Positions 58,201 through 64,000 of a DNA stretch of 64,000 nt are shown one piece after another. The DNA comes from an uncultured Schlesneria sp. (GTDB taxonomy: Bacteria > Planctomycetota > Planctomycetia > Planctomycetales > Planctomycetaceae). Under the pieces are notes generated by a model. It was not told the origin of the DNA. It ran no database searches and saw nothing but the letters and a program-made list of their open reading frames with translations. A program made the position numbers and the translations under genes. Each line of letters begins with the position of its first letter. The stretch's first letter is position 1. The DNA lies in the NCBI GenBank assembly GCA_903840265.1, contig CAIMFH010000082.1, positions 1 to 64,000 of the forward strand, given 5' to 3'.

Positions 58201-58900
58201 TTCGGCAGCGACGTTCATTTCCCAGATAGATTCTCCAAACCTGCCAATTTTCGTCCGATCCTTCGTCGATACGTCGCGCTTCCGGCGTCGATCGAACGTT
58301 CTGAGACTTCAAGACACGCAGGTCCAGCGATGACATCGCTGCGGGGGGGAGTTGCAAGTCAAAATTCAACTCTCCGGCGATATTGCGGCCGGCTGCACTC
58401 CAATTCATCTGGACTTCGCCTCGGTCGACATCCGCCAGCAGCCAGGAATGCCCCGTTCCGTCTGCTCCCCAAATTGCGGGTCGATCTGACCAGGCAAGAT
58501 CCCGCACCGCCAGATTAAATTGCCCAAGCGGTAGCAGTGTTGAAGTGCTGCCAACTCGCTGAACGTCCAGTTTCGCGCGCCCGTCGCGCAAGGCGTCCCC
58601 GGCCAGCGTGGCGGTGTAGCGGGCGGATGTGACCAGCGCCGGTCTCGGACCGGATTGCTCCGCTTCGCATCCCTTCAGAAGCTGCTCGAATTCCGATCGC
58701 TGAACTGCGACCATGTTTTTGGTTTCGCGAAACCACACATCCGATCGATCCGCTGGTACATCAATGCGGATGATCTTGCTTTCGATCCCTTGTGGTGGCG
58801 CTGCGTCCAAGTCATAGCAGCGATCAAGTGCCAGATAGGCTGCCGTTGCGAGAACAAGAGTGATAGCGATCCGATATGCCTGCGATCGCGATGATGTCAT
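52244..58900 (-). CDS. Giant 2218-residue envelope protein with two fused modules
   Basis: No known family recognised. An N-terminal signal-anchor (residues 10-30) precedes about 970 residues of beta-rich sequence. Two membrane segments follow (about 1010-1035 and 1045-1080: LLAWITLIVNLMLGITLRILG and YWLALLVAGACF), then a second signal-peptide-like stretch (about 1100-1118: AVSLLAALAVTGYAQ). A further 1000 residues of beta-rich sequence end in two membrane segments (about 2133-2160 and 2170-2205: VGALILSLIAIPLF and LAWLMMGLVWWLWL). Both halves begin with a similar block (SARYTATLAGDALRDGRAKLDV against SAQYHLTASPAGADSLRATFKI, both cut short here). I infer a fusion of two copies of one ancestral secreted, membrane-anchored protein. 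Its ATG overlaps the upstream gene's stop (ATGA), so translation is coupled. Confidence 0.85.
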   Translation of the reverse strand: MTSSRSQAYRIAITLVLATAAYLALDRCYDLDAAPPQGIESKIIRIDVPADRSDVWFRETKNMVAVQRSEFEQLLKGCEAEQSGPRPALVTSARYTATLAGDALRDGRAKLDVQRVGSTSTLLPLGQFNLAVRDLAWSDRPAIWGADGTGHSWLLADVDRGEVQMNWSAAGRNIAGELNFDLQLPPAAMSSLDLRVLKSQNVRSTPEARRIDEGSDENWQVWRIYLGNERRCRIATSNTQPASARTPVILFEQELGAIVREQDLRFQTVFQVEVFDAPVIELTFNIPASVDVYAVTYGQDVPLTWSRVGKTDAAGTLNVRLPGSLLGRSRPIRIDGVAQKPNASMISPQISVKEGIFVGGRHTLTIVAPLQLRSFRPTGFRQQTPATNTPEGESYTFQQMLPDAQLILEVGRPQAALTAQIHSLFEMNDSAWTLTSELTWTASSGGVFQTECQFPSDWEITDVRLPSELGTARLAGWDATAQAGGQSLLTIEFLEALAPTVPRTIRVLARRRPLTTGSSFPLPLPHPLNCYTVESTLGLVVPATISPFVSEDSRLERISPPEDPSAWAIRPRRLAANQSEFWYRRESVDGGGTLQLGSRLRRVATSSETIIVASAAEYTETYRIACQAEGTPIDRLLVYLTQTGNETRWSMSTPRQGELLAQRMPAAQHADWDLPNSGELWELRLPPLSIGSIKIEGHRGTRWLPQSRPALLIVPQAIERRSQVALRHPGSLGLQVETVSMDNSATKPLASDAVESDTDPASAVSVIEQSRTWTFDDANAQLTLTMKNPERSHEFPTMVSMRLRSLLSANPQGYDLYRAQIRLENGTSRDELRIRLPSSAILQQVTVAGQATVPNRQENELLLSDLNATRRDLIELLYRIPSQGGEVRTVHRILVPQISAPVLGFAWEFALPPTVKVYAEPIGVRMRQPLPKSAWTERIFGPLGRPANETFFNPFVIESWRDLVRPSLSTDKTVGDFSHELIAPAEWQVHEAISAAAPSEIRLETWQTHQTKLLAWITLIVNLMLGITLRILGWKYRDRIAAYWLALLVAGACFAPSPYAEILGGAIAGTVIALLSPRRSVISPRRDPSQVVPLGSTHSFDWRTAVSLLAALAVTGYAQDSTAPASNPAAATVSAETPISRYTVLVPVDPDGKPSKELQLVYLPQQLLTALRQANQARAHTPKSLIASAQYHLTASPAGADSLRATFKIHLLDAAANHQILLPIPNAFLTSNDACKINGVPHPAQVAPEGGFLIAWNRELSEAAKSTLDIELELKRAGVRTALGGSFQAKTPIATASRWTVELPESAAYFDVVGAQGAIDAVADRRHFSVDVGSASTIDVRWSQNPPEARPQAIDVSQLQSLDLRSTHGELRFRIRCEPIDSHFDFIDIDLPPKSLVREGEIRTTNLLRTEVIDAAAGPRRLRITFNEPQRQKFTIDGTILIAAPDGITQWSVPSFGLTRGPGIKVSTTQNWWSVSSPLEYKLESQNLESELLPAISAADFLQAWGDSPPSLRQQVIFQPREGSTAQFTATPQIPRRRVLAWNQTGTVGRRRLEWKLSARLETSQAPVYQHFLLVDRRLQIESISVMEAGGERRLRWSESRSGSPTRVVIFLNDKTTGIQELTLKGSMPARYGRSMALPFVRCEEAELVESRWELFHDADVEVELTLPRGVPPFDTGDETASDGGPRLVARYQTADPDPKTSIRISAVQARCAVRTAVALTLGEGQTWKLAGQMKLAPEGDSPRRIGVHFPVSFDPSRVRVDRAEANWHEPIDGRRRLDLTLLPDPGEVLISFDTVVEEPIKGDWALPFPEPQEATSQQTHLLISPADAWTPLEGTELKPGESPSWADDILSELRPDSTAAEYQLATLPIRLHRSQTTTHVDHPEVRMLDHSLWLTEQGSRVGISRAYLSQTRESIQFEVPEGFQAIAVFLDERPLSLPTPFENHLQIPLVGGARESVLVINWEQRLSPASGLARIQHEELPRPLHIDVTTTLVTVIPYRDAAMIPRKGEKRLDWMDAALDRLEMLLARQESLGNDPRAAAANRRLILDLQSQFTARLPVGISSPTAKIAMHLTRWNRIVAVLNQMEPSTTSRNVTIVEPPGLPQVEELFVDLPQALRVSLAAGNHAVNFWLLDRRWINAVGALILSLIAIPLFRRFIRLDWGEWLNRHTTLAWLMMGLVWWLWLTPGPVGPLIMVIAILRSGIQRQQSKNSVMVVES

Positions 58901-61900
58901 GACACGCCGCTCCCGGCTTCAACTCGAACGCCCTGTGAGCTGTCATGAACCGGGGGCCTCACTGTTGTGATTTCTTCGGCATCGGGTTGTTCGATATCCG
59001 ATCGGCTGCCATGCGCGACGGCAAGTTCCGCGGGAGTCGGTAGCGTCAACACGGTTGCCCCATACGAACGCCGGAACCAGCCTTCAATGGCCACTGCCAT
59101 GACGGGGAACAGCAATCCGGCAATCATCGGCTGTAACAACAATTCCAAGGGGGCGGCGTTCCATAATCCGACCGCAGCCAGGATCAGTCCCGCAGTCAAC
59201 ACGGTCAACACGTGCCGCAAGACGCGCACTCGCAGCAGAATGAATCCGAACACGAAAGAGATGCCCGCTCCAAACAACAGCACCATCGGGCTGCTGAGCG
59301 TTCGAAATGTCAGAGGCCGCGGAGCGCCAATCTGACTGAAGGCGTAAAGATTGCTTGCTAACTGCGGTGAATTGAGATCGATGGCCGCTTCGGGGTCGGG
59401 GCCGGCATTCGCGCCAATCCACGACTGCAATCTACTAGGATCAGGGTCCGAGATGCGATACCAGAACAATCCCAAACGCCGCCAACGAAACATGGGACTG
59501 GCCGAGCCAGGGTGTGTCAGCAAATGCTGATCGGGAAGGACCACCGCCTGCCAGACCACATGAGCGTCCCATGCGCACTGCGGCAGTTGAGGTGATTGAA
59601 GTTCGGTCGAACTCGGAAAGTCGTAACGAGCCGCCGTCGGCAGTTGATAATCGATTGTCAGCAGGTGATCAGCTGCATCACCTCGATACTCGGGCAGGTG
59701 CAGCGAATACTTTCGTGATCCGGCTGGAACCTCGACCGCGCCCAACCCATGAACCAGTGCGCTTCGATCCCAGTAGAATTGCTGCATTTCCGCGCTCGCC
59801 GGCATAGTGACACTCAGCGAGTTGGAGCGGACCGCGATCCGAAATTGAGCTCGCACCATGGCTCTGCTGTCTTGCCCAAATACGGCCGTGATCAACCCTT
59901 TCGTGACGCTGGCTGTTCCGTTCGCGTTACCGCCTGATCTCGCAATGCGCAGGGTAAATTCGGGACGTGTTCCTTCGGTTAACCAGGTCCACGATTCCGA
60001 TCTCAGCGGTTGCGGCTTCCATTGCTCGGTTGCCGACGATGCTTCGAACCAGTCTTCGCGTGCCAAGACCATTCGAGTTTGGTGAAATGGATCATCGACG
60101 CATTGCAGCACGGGGATGGCAACCGTCGCGTCACCGTCCAGTCCCGTATCATCAGGCACGTTGACGAAGAAATGGGCCTCGATGTCGAACCGACCAATCT
60201 TCTGCTCGGGTAGCACCAATCGAACCTGCCGAGATTGCGAGTTGGGCACATCGCTCCATTCCGCAGGCAACTCGACTTCGTTGTCGGCAAAAAAGCGAAA
60301 TCGTTCCGTCGACACTTCGCGAGGTACGGTAAATCGCACCTGCGACAACCGCTCATACGCGACATCGAAAGAGATTCGCTGAACAAGCTGCAGGCGGTCA
60401 TTTTGCCAACTCGCTTCGGAGGTCGACTCTGTGCGAACTCGCCGAGGTTGTGGCAGAACTCGCAGCCCAAACGCCTGCTCTTCTGTATCAACTCGATAGG
60501 CCGTCGTCTTCAGGCCGCGAAATGATTCCGGCAGACTGGACTGACGGAAGTCTGCTTGCGCCATGGGGCGAATCACGGTTTCACCACGAGTCGTCAGTTC
60601 GGTCTCCACGTTTTCCGCATTCACCAGAAACAGCGACGGAATCGGCGGGCTGGATGCTTTGGCTCGAGGCAACGTCAACGCGATATCTTCGGTTCCTCGA
60701 GTCGGCCGCCGCGCACGCATCCGAACCGTAAACGGCGCCGTCTGACGCTTGATCAGACGGACGCGAATTAGACCTTGATCCTCTTCGATTGGCGCCGTCT
60801 CGACCAGTTCGGGGGGATCGAATCCATCAATGATCCAACCCTCCGACTTTCGCTCCGGCCACAAGAACGAGACTTCAGTCAGTCCTTCGCGGTAGACCTG
60901 GAAATGAAAGGCCGCTTCCATCGTCAATTGATGAGCTGCACCCATCAGGAAAATCTTCGGCTCGACCAGATAATAAGGTTCGATCGGATCGACCCCCACG
61001 ACCAGGTTGAATGGCTGATTCAGAAACCGATAGGCTTGAGTGACCTGGATTCCGCCGATATCCGGCTTCAGTTCGCCTGCATTGATTCGCAGGATATTGC
61101 CATCTTTATACTGCACGGTTGAAAGCCGCAGACCGTCATGCGGGGCCAAGCCAACTTCGCCACTTTGCTTTCGCGCTGATTCGACCGCAAACCCCGTCAG
61201 TGACAGTTTTCGTTTTTCCGTACGAGGTAGCCGAACCGTCCAACGCAACCGCACCGGCCCGACCGTCGCTTTGGTCAATGACACCACCACACGGTTTGGT
61301 TTCGTCGGGTCTGTCTTATGGTCTCGATACCCATCGCTCCGCGACTCGCGAGGAGGCAAATCATCCTCGATCTTCAGGACTTCCGCGTTGGGAGGAAGCT
61401 GGACTGCAAACGAATCAAACTTGCCCTGTAGCGACTGCAGACGCTGTCGGACATCAAGCAGCACGGTGTCTGTATCGACCTGAGCCAGAATTGTGGTGTT
61501 CGCTTCCAGAGCCAATTCCGATTGAGCTGCCTCGGGATTCGGCTGCCACGACAGATCCATTCGATTAGCCAGGCCAATCATTTCAATGGCCGATTTGTCC
61601 TTGCCAACTGTCGTCACTTCCAGCGGAATATCGTCGGACGCCTTTTCAGAGACTTTAGCGGTGACAGAACTATATGGCACCAGCAGCTTCAGTCTGGCGA
61701 CGGGAGACGACGGCAAGGTCAGTTGCAACTTGCGAGTCGGCAGTTGGCGGCGGACCGGCACGCTCAAGGTCAATTCGATCGAATGCGGATTGGGGCCGCG
61801 GAACCAATAGGTGATTCCCTGATCTCGATCCTTGCGCTCCTCATAGACCGCTTCGCCTTCTCCCGTATATCGGGCGTCAATCAGAATCGCCTCATTGAAC

Positions 61901-62307
61901 TGAAGCGGTACCTTCACGAACTCGTTCGCCTGGCGCAACTGGACCACCAGCTTGGCCTTCAATGTCGCACGCTCGTCATTCGCCTCGCCCGTGAGCTCAA
62001 GCGACGAAATCGATGCTGCTGGAACGGACTCCCGTTCCGTACGCCCGGGGGGCTTCAGCATTTCGATCACGTCTTCCAGAGTTAGATTGGCCGGCACCGG
62101 GACCGGATCGCCCTGCTTGTTGAGAACGAATCGAATCACCGTCAACAACGAATCCAACGCAGGACGTTTCTCTGACTCGGTCACCTTCATGGGGTTTGCA
62201 GGAGTGGTCGCGTCGGCGACAGGCGGGCGCGTCGGCTCTTGCGCATGAACGGACCCTGCGATCAATGCCAAAAGCAGTCCGAAACAGACTGATTGTCGGG
62301 CATTCAT
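58897..62307 (-). CDS. Large 1136-residue envelope protein, single module related to the downstream giant
   Basis: Start ATG at 62307, giving a clear signal peptide (ARQSVCFGLLLALIAGSVHAQ); an in-frame ATG five codons upstream and an extension to 62358 are less likely. About 950 residues of beta-strand-rich, Arg/Glu/Pro-containing sequence without known motifs follow. Three hydrophobic segments come next, at about 1002-1079 (MVLLFGAGISFVFGFILL, LTVLTAGLILAAVGLW, MIAGLLFPVMAVAI), then a polar tail of about 55 residues. The early block (SLELTGEANDERATLKAKLV, then LKVPL-like strands and LQLTLPSSPVARLKLL) follows the same layout as both halves of the next gene. Function unknown; predicted to be a surface or periplasmic protein anchored in the inner membrane. 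Confidence 0.85.
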   Translation of the reverse strand: MNARQSVCFGLLLALIAGSVHAQEPTRPPVADATTPANPMKVTESEKRPALDSLLTVIRFVLNKQGDPVPVPANLTLEDVIEMLKPPGRTERESVPAASISSLELTGEANDERATLKAKLVVQLRQANEFVKVPLQFNEAILIDARYTGEGEAVYEERKDRDQGITYWFRGPNPHSIELTLSVPVRRQLPTRKLQLTLPSSPVARLKLLVPYSSVTAKVSEKASDDIPLEVTTVGKDKSAIEMIGLANRMDLSWQPNPEAAQSELALEANTTILAQVDTDTVLLDVRQRLQSLQGKFDSFAVQLPPNAEVLKIEDDLPPRESRSDGYRDHKTDPTKPNRVVVSLTKATVGPVRLRWTVRLPRTEKRKLSLTGFAVESARKQSGEVGLAPHDGLRLSTVQYKDGNILRINAGELKPDIGGIQVTQAYRFLNQPFNLVVGVDPIEPYYLVEPKIFLMGAAHQLTMEAAFHFQVYREGLTEVSFLWPERKSEGWIIDGFDPPELVETAPIEEDQGLIRVRLIKRQTAPFTVRMRARRPTRGTEDIALTLPRAKASSPPIPSLFLVNAENVETELTTRGETVIRPMAQADFRQSSLPESFRGLKTTAYRVDTEEQAFGLRVLPQPRRVRTESTSEASWQNDRLQLVQRISFDVAYERLSQVRFTVPREVSTERFRFFADNEVELPAEWSDVPNSQSRQVRLVLPEQKIGRFDIEAHFFVNVPDDTGLDGDATVAIPVLQCVDDPFHQTRMVLAREDWFEASSATEQWKPQPLRSESWTWLTEGTRPEFTLRIARSGGNANGTASVTKGLITAVFGQDSRAMVRAQFRIAVRSNSLSVTMPASAEMQQFYWDRSALVHGLGAVEVPAGSRKYSLHLPEYRGDAADHLLTIDYQLPTAARYDFPSSTELQSPQLPQCAWDAHVVWQAVVLPDQHLLTHPGSASPMFRWRRLGLFWYRISDPDPSRLQSWIGANAGPDPEAAIDLNSPQLASNLYAFSQIGAPRPLTFRTLSSPMVLLFGAGISFVFGFILLRVRVLRHVLTVLTAGLILAAVGLWNAAPLELLLQPMIAGLLFPVMAVAIEGWFRRSYGATVLTLPTPAELAVAHGSRSDIEQPDAEEITTVRPPVHDSSQGVRVEAGSGVS

Positions 62308-62489
62308 AGGGCCTGTCCGCATCTGTGTACCATGGGCCGCCACTCCCGTTCTCTGCAATTGGCTTTACCACGACGCAGATCACAAATCAGACCGCTGATT
62401 GTGACACCCGCACCGACACTGAAGTGTAATCATCATCCGGGCTCCGCGAAAGCGGTTACCACGAGTTCCAGTAACGTATCTTAGAGGTG

Positions 62490-63257
62490 CTATGCGAAAT
62501 GCTTCATCAATTCTTGATGGATGTTGGAACCATTGGACGCCAGCAAATTCGGCTCGCCGACTTGAAACGGACCGCCATCTAATCGGGTCACTTTCCCGCC
62601 CGCTTCTTCGACCAGGACCACCCCCGCTGCCATATCCCACGGCTTCAGGCTGGTCGACCAGAATCCGTCCAGGCGTCCGGCGGCGATATAGGCCAGATTC
62701 AATGCGGCGGAGCCGGTCCGTTGGACGGTTTGAGCATGCGGCAACATTCTCAGGAAACGCTTCACCGCCATATCTTCAGGGCTGGTCGCCACGGGCAGGC
62801 TGGCAACCAGCATCGCTTGTCCAAGTTCGGTGACATCGGACCGATGAAGTGGCCGACGGTTGAGCGTTGCGCCCGAGCCGCGCGCGGCCAAAAACATCTC
62901 ATCGCGTGTCGGGTCGTAAATCGCACCCGCGACAAGTTGGCCTTCGTATTCCAGGCCAATCGACACGGCAAAATAGGGAAAGCCATGTACGTAATTCGTC
63001 GTGCCGTCCAAGGGGTCAACGATCCACCTGTACGGCGAATCGGGACGGACCTCGTCTAGTCCTTCTTCGCCGTGGAATCCGTGGTTCGGATATCGCCCTT
63101 TCAGAAAATCATGGATCGCCTGTTGCGATGCGAAGTCGGCTTCCGTGACCAGATTGGATCGGCTCTTCTCTTTCACCGTGAATTTTGAAGACCAGGCTCG
63201 CAGGACATGTCCGCCGCGTCGCGCAGCCTCTTCGGCTGACCGCAAAAATTCGAGCAT
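62490..63257 (-). CDS. suhB: Inositol monophosphatase family protein (SuhB-like)
   Basis: 255 residues, usual length. The metal and phosphate motifs are in place: FHGEEGLDE (Glu of motif 1), WIVDPLDGTTNYVHGFPYFAVSIG (DPxDGT), and LKPWDMAAGVVLVEEAGG (WDxAAG). It hydrolyses inositol-1-phosphate or related sugar phosphates using magnesium; SuhB also acts in rRNA antitermination in some bacteria. GGGAAG lies upstream of the ATG. About 180 bases separate it from the giant-gene pair on the same strand, so readthrough is possible. Confidence 0.95.
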   Translation of the reverse strand: MLEFLRSAEEAARRGGHVLRAWSSKFTVKEKSRSNLVTEADFASQQAIHDFLKGRYPNHGFHGEEGLDEVRPDSPYRWIVDPLDGTTNYVHGFPYFAVSIGLEYEGQLVAGAIYDPTRDEMFLAARGSGATLNRRPLHRSDVTELGQAMLVASLPVATSPEDMAVKRFLRMLPHAQTVQRTGSAALNLAYIAAGRLDGFWSTSLKPWDMAAGVVLVEEAGGKVTRLDGGPFQVGEPNLLASNGSNIHQELMKHFA

Positions 63258-63845
63258 CCTTCTTCCCTATTAACAAGATCTGACAAAGCTTCGCCGCGTG
63301 AATGGCGTCTGACTTGAAGCGCCTGGGTAACATCCACTTCAATTCTCGGCCACGATCATGTCGCCGGCGCGCCTGACACATTCCTTTTGCACATCCCCGC
63401 GACAATTGAATTCCGCTGTTTCGACCATGCGGATTATGCAGCAGTTCGCCGTCGAAGACTAGCCGATCGTTGCAATCAGCATCATCCGTATATTCGGTAC
63501 AACCGGGACAAACGTCCTGCGTTGTCAGAAAAGCAACTCGACCTCGCGATGCCTGTTGTTCCGACTGCGGCGCGCCAGCGAGACTGCATGCATTCGTCTG
63601 TAATGATGGTACTCAACATGCCGGTTGCTCTGTCTCCCAAACACCTCATGTCGCCACGTTGCGCGTGAAAATGGAGACATTCGGCAACGTCTTCCGTCCA
63701 TTCCGGAAACCTGTGTTATGTTTGCAACACGAGTTACGTTGCTCGGCGAAGACAGCCGGGATGGACGCGATTGCATCGATCGTAGTGCGCCCGCGAGACG
63801 GGCGATTCGTGTTCGCGAAGCCTTGTGGTCCGCAGAGGAAATCAA
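63258..63845. other. Intergenic region between divergent suhB and the prepilin peptidase gene
   Basis: 588 bases. Frames on both strands (for example about 63387-63668 plus and 63525-63869 minus) are short, Arg/His/Cys-rich and lack ribosome binding sites, so I do not call genes. No tRNA-like cloverleaf or strong terminator was seen. Confidence 0.5.
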
Positions 63846-64000
63846 ATGTTCGAATGGACTGTTCAACACATCGTCTTCATTGTCGGCGTTGGTCTGCTGA
63901 CCACCATTGCGGCATACACAGACATCCGCTTTTGGAAGATTCCCAACAAGCTGACGGTCCCTTTCTTCGCGATGGGTCTCCTCTATCAGGTCACGTTCTG
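63846..64000 (+). CDS. Start of an A24 family prepilin peptidase (CpaA/TadV-like), cut by the window edge
   Basis: The first 51 codons are visible, with AGAGGAAA before the ATG. A membrane helix (IVFIVGVGLLTTIAAY) runs into TDIRFWKIPNKLTVP. The DxR-x4-IPN pattern with the first catalytic Asp is the A24 prepilin peptidase signature, and the short N-terminus without the methylase Cys domain fits CpaA/TadV of Tad pili. It would process flp-type pilins at the inner membrane. The gene continues beyond 64000, where Tad pilus genes might follow. Confidence 0.85.
   Translation, partial: MFEWTVQHIVFIVGVGLLTTIAAYTDIRFWKIPNKLTVPFFAMGLLYQVTF

Noticed and set aside
63387-63869. Overlapping plus and minus frames upstream of the prepilin peptidase gene
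   Set aside because: Arg/His/Cys-rich, lacking ribosome binding sites or motifs; they look like chance frames.
1-64000. CRISPR arrays, tRNA or rRNA genes, prophage genes
   Set aside because: I read the gaps on both strands and saw no regular direct repeats with spacers, no cloverleaf with a TTCGA arm, no rRNA-like sequence and no phage structural genes.

Overview
The window looks like a chromosome segment of a planctomycete (order Planctomycetales or a close relative). Reasons: a DUF1501 protein with a twin-arginine leader, a secreted type I sulfatase, PQQ/BamB-like beta-propeller proteins, a GxxExxY protein, a DUF6800-type small basic protein, split coaC and coaB genes, and two very large signal-peptide proteins resembling nothing outside this group that I know. 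Genes are evenly GC-rich and start codons are often GTG or TTG. I saw no tRNA, rRNA, CRISPR array or prophage. A transposase start is cut by the left edge.

Layout. 1-7211 (minus): IS630-like transposase start, a GxxExxY gene with a damaged 3' end, RNase R carrying repeat-like insertions, an RDD membrane protein and two secreted beta-propeller proteins. 7580-10704 (plus): a histidine kinase and an NtrC-type sigma-54 activator, closed by a perfect hairpin terminator. 11202-16242 (plus): M48 metalloprotease, then Gfo/Idh/MocA dehydrogenase, sugar isomerase/epimerase, ROK kinase and DeoC aldolase, which together read like a sugar or polyol breakdown route. 16324-30903: outer-membrane barrel-like protein, asparagine synthetase, FtsK, DUF1501 protein, an orphan small gene, a DCC-family thioredoxin-like protein, a 1542-residue SF1 helicase with a Vsr-like C-terminus, and a BtuF-like binding protein. 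31098-35813 (minus): dnaK then clpB.

36294-42332 (plus): pheA with its own terminator, then a housekeeping run tpiA-secG-yicC-gmk-rpoZ-coaC-coaB. 42366-45594 (minus): DUF1801 protein, SpoIIE-type phosphatase, two tiny basic proteins (DUF6800-like and a 39-residue zinc ribbon) with a strong terminator, and a divergent NagB-like protein. 45836-52200: polytopic membrane protein, sulfatase, GlgX and UppP. 52244-63257 (minus): SuhB, then two overlapping giant genes encoding 1136- and 2218-residue envelope proteins. The right edge holds the start of an A24 prepilin peptidase.

The strongest candidate for an undescribed system is the giant pair at 52244-62307. It appears to contain three related modules, each with a secretion signal, a long beta-rich ectodomain and a pair of C-terminal membrane segments, with two of the modules fused in one polypeptide. 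Secondary points are the 39-residue zinc-ribbon gene beside the DUF6800-like gene, a NagB-like enzyme lacking a catalytic Asp, and a pheA whose chorismate mutase domain lacks expected catalytic residues.
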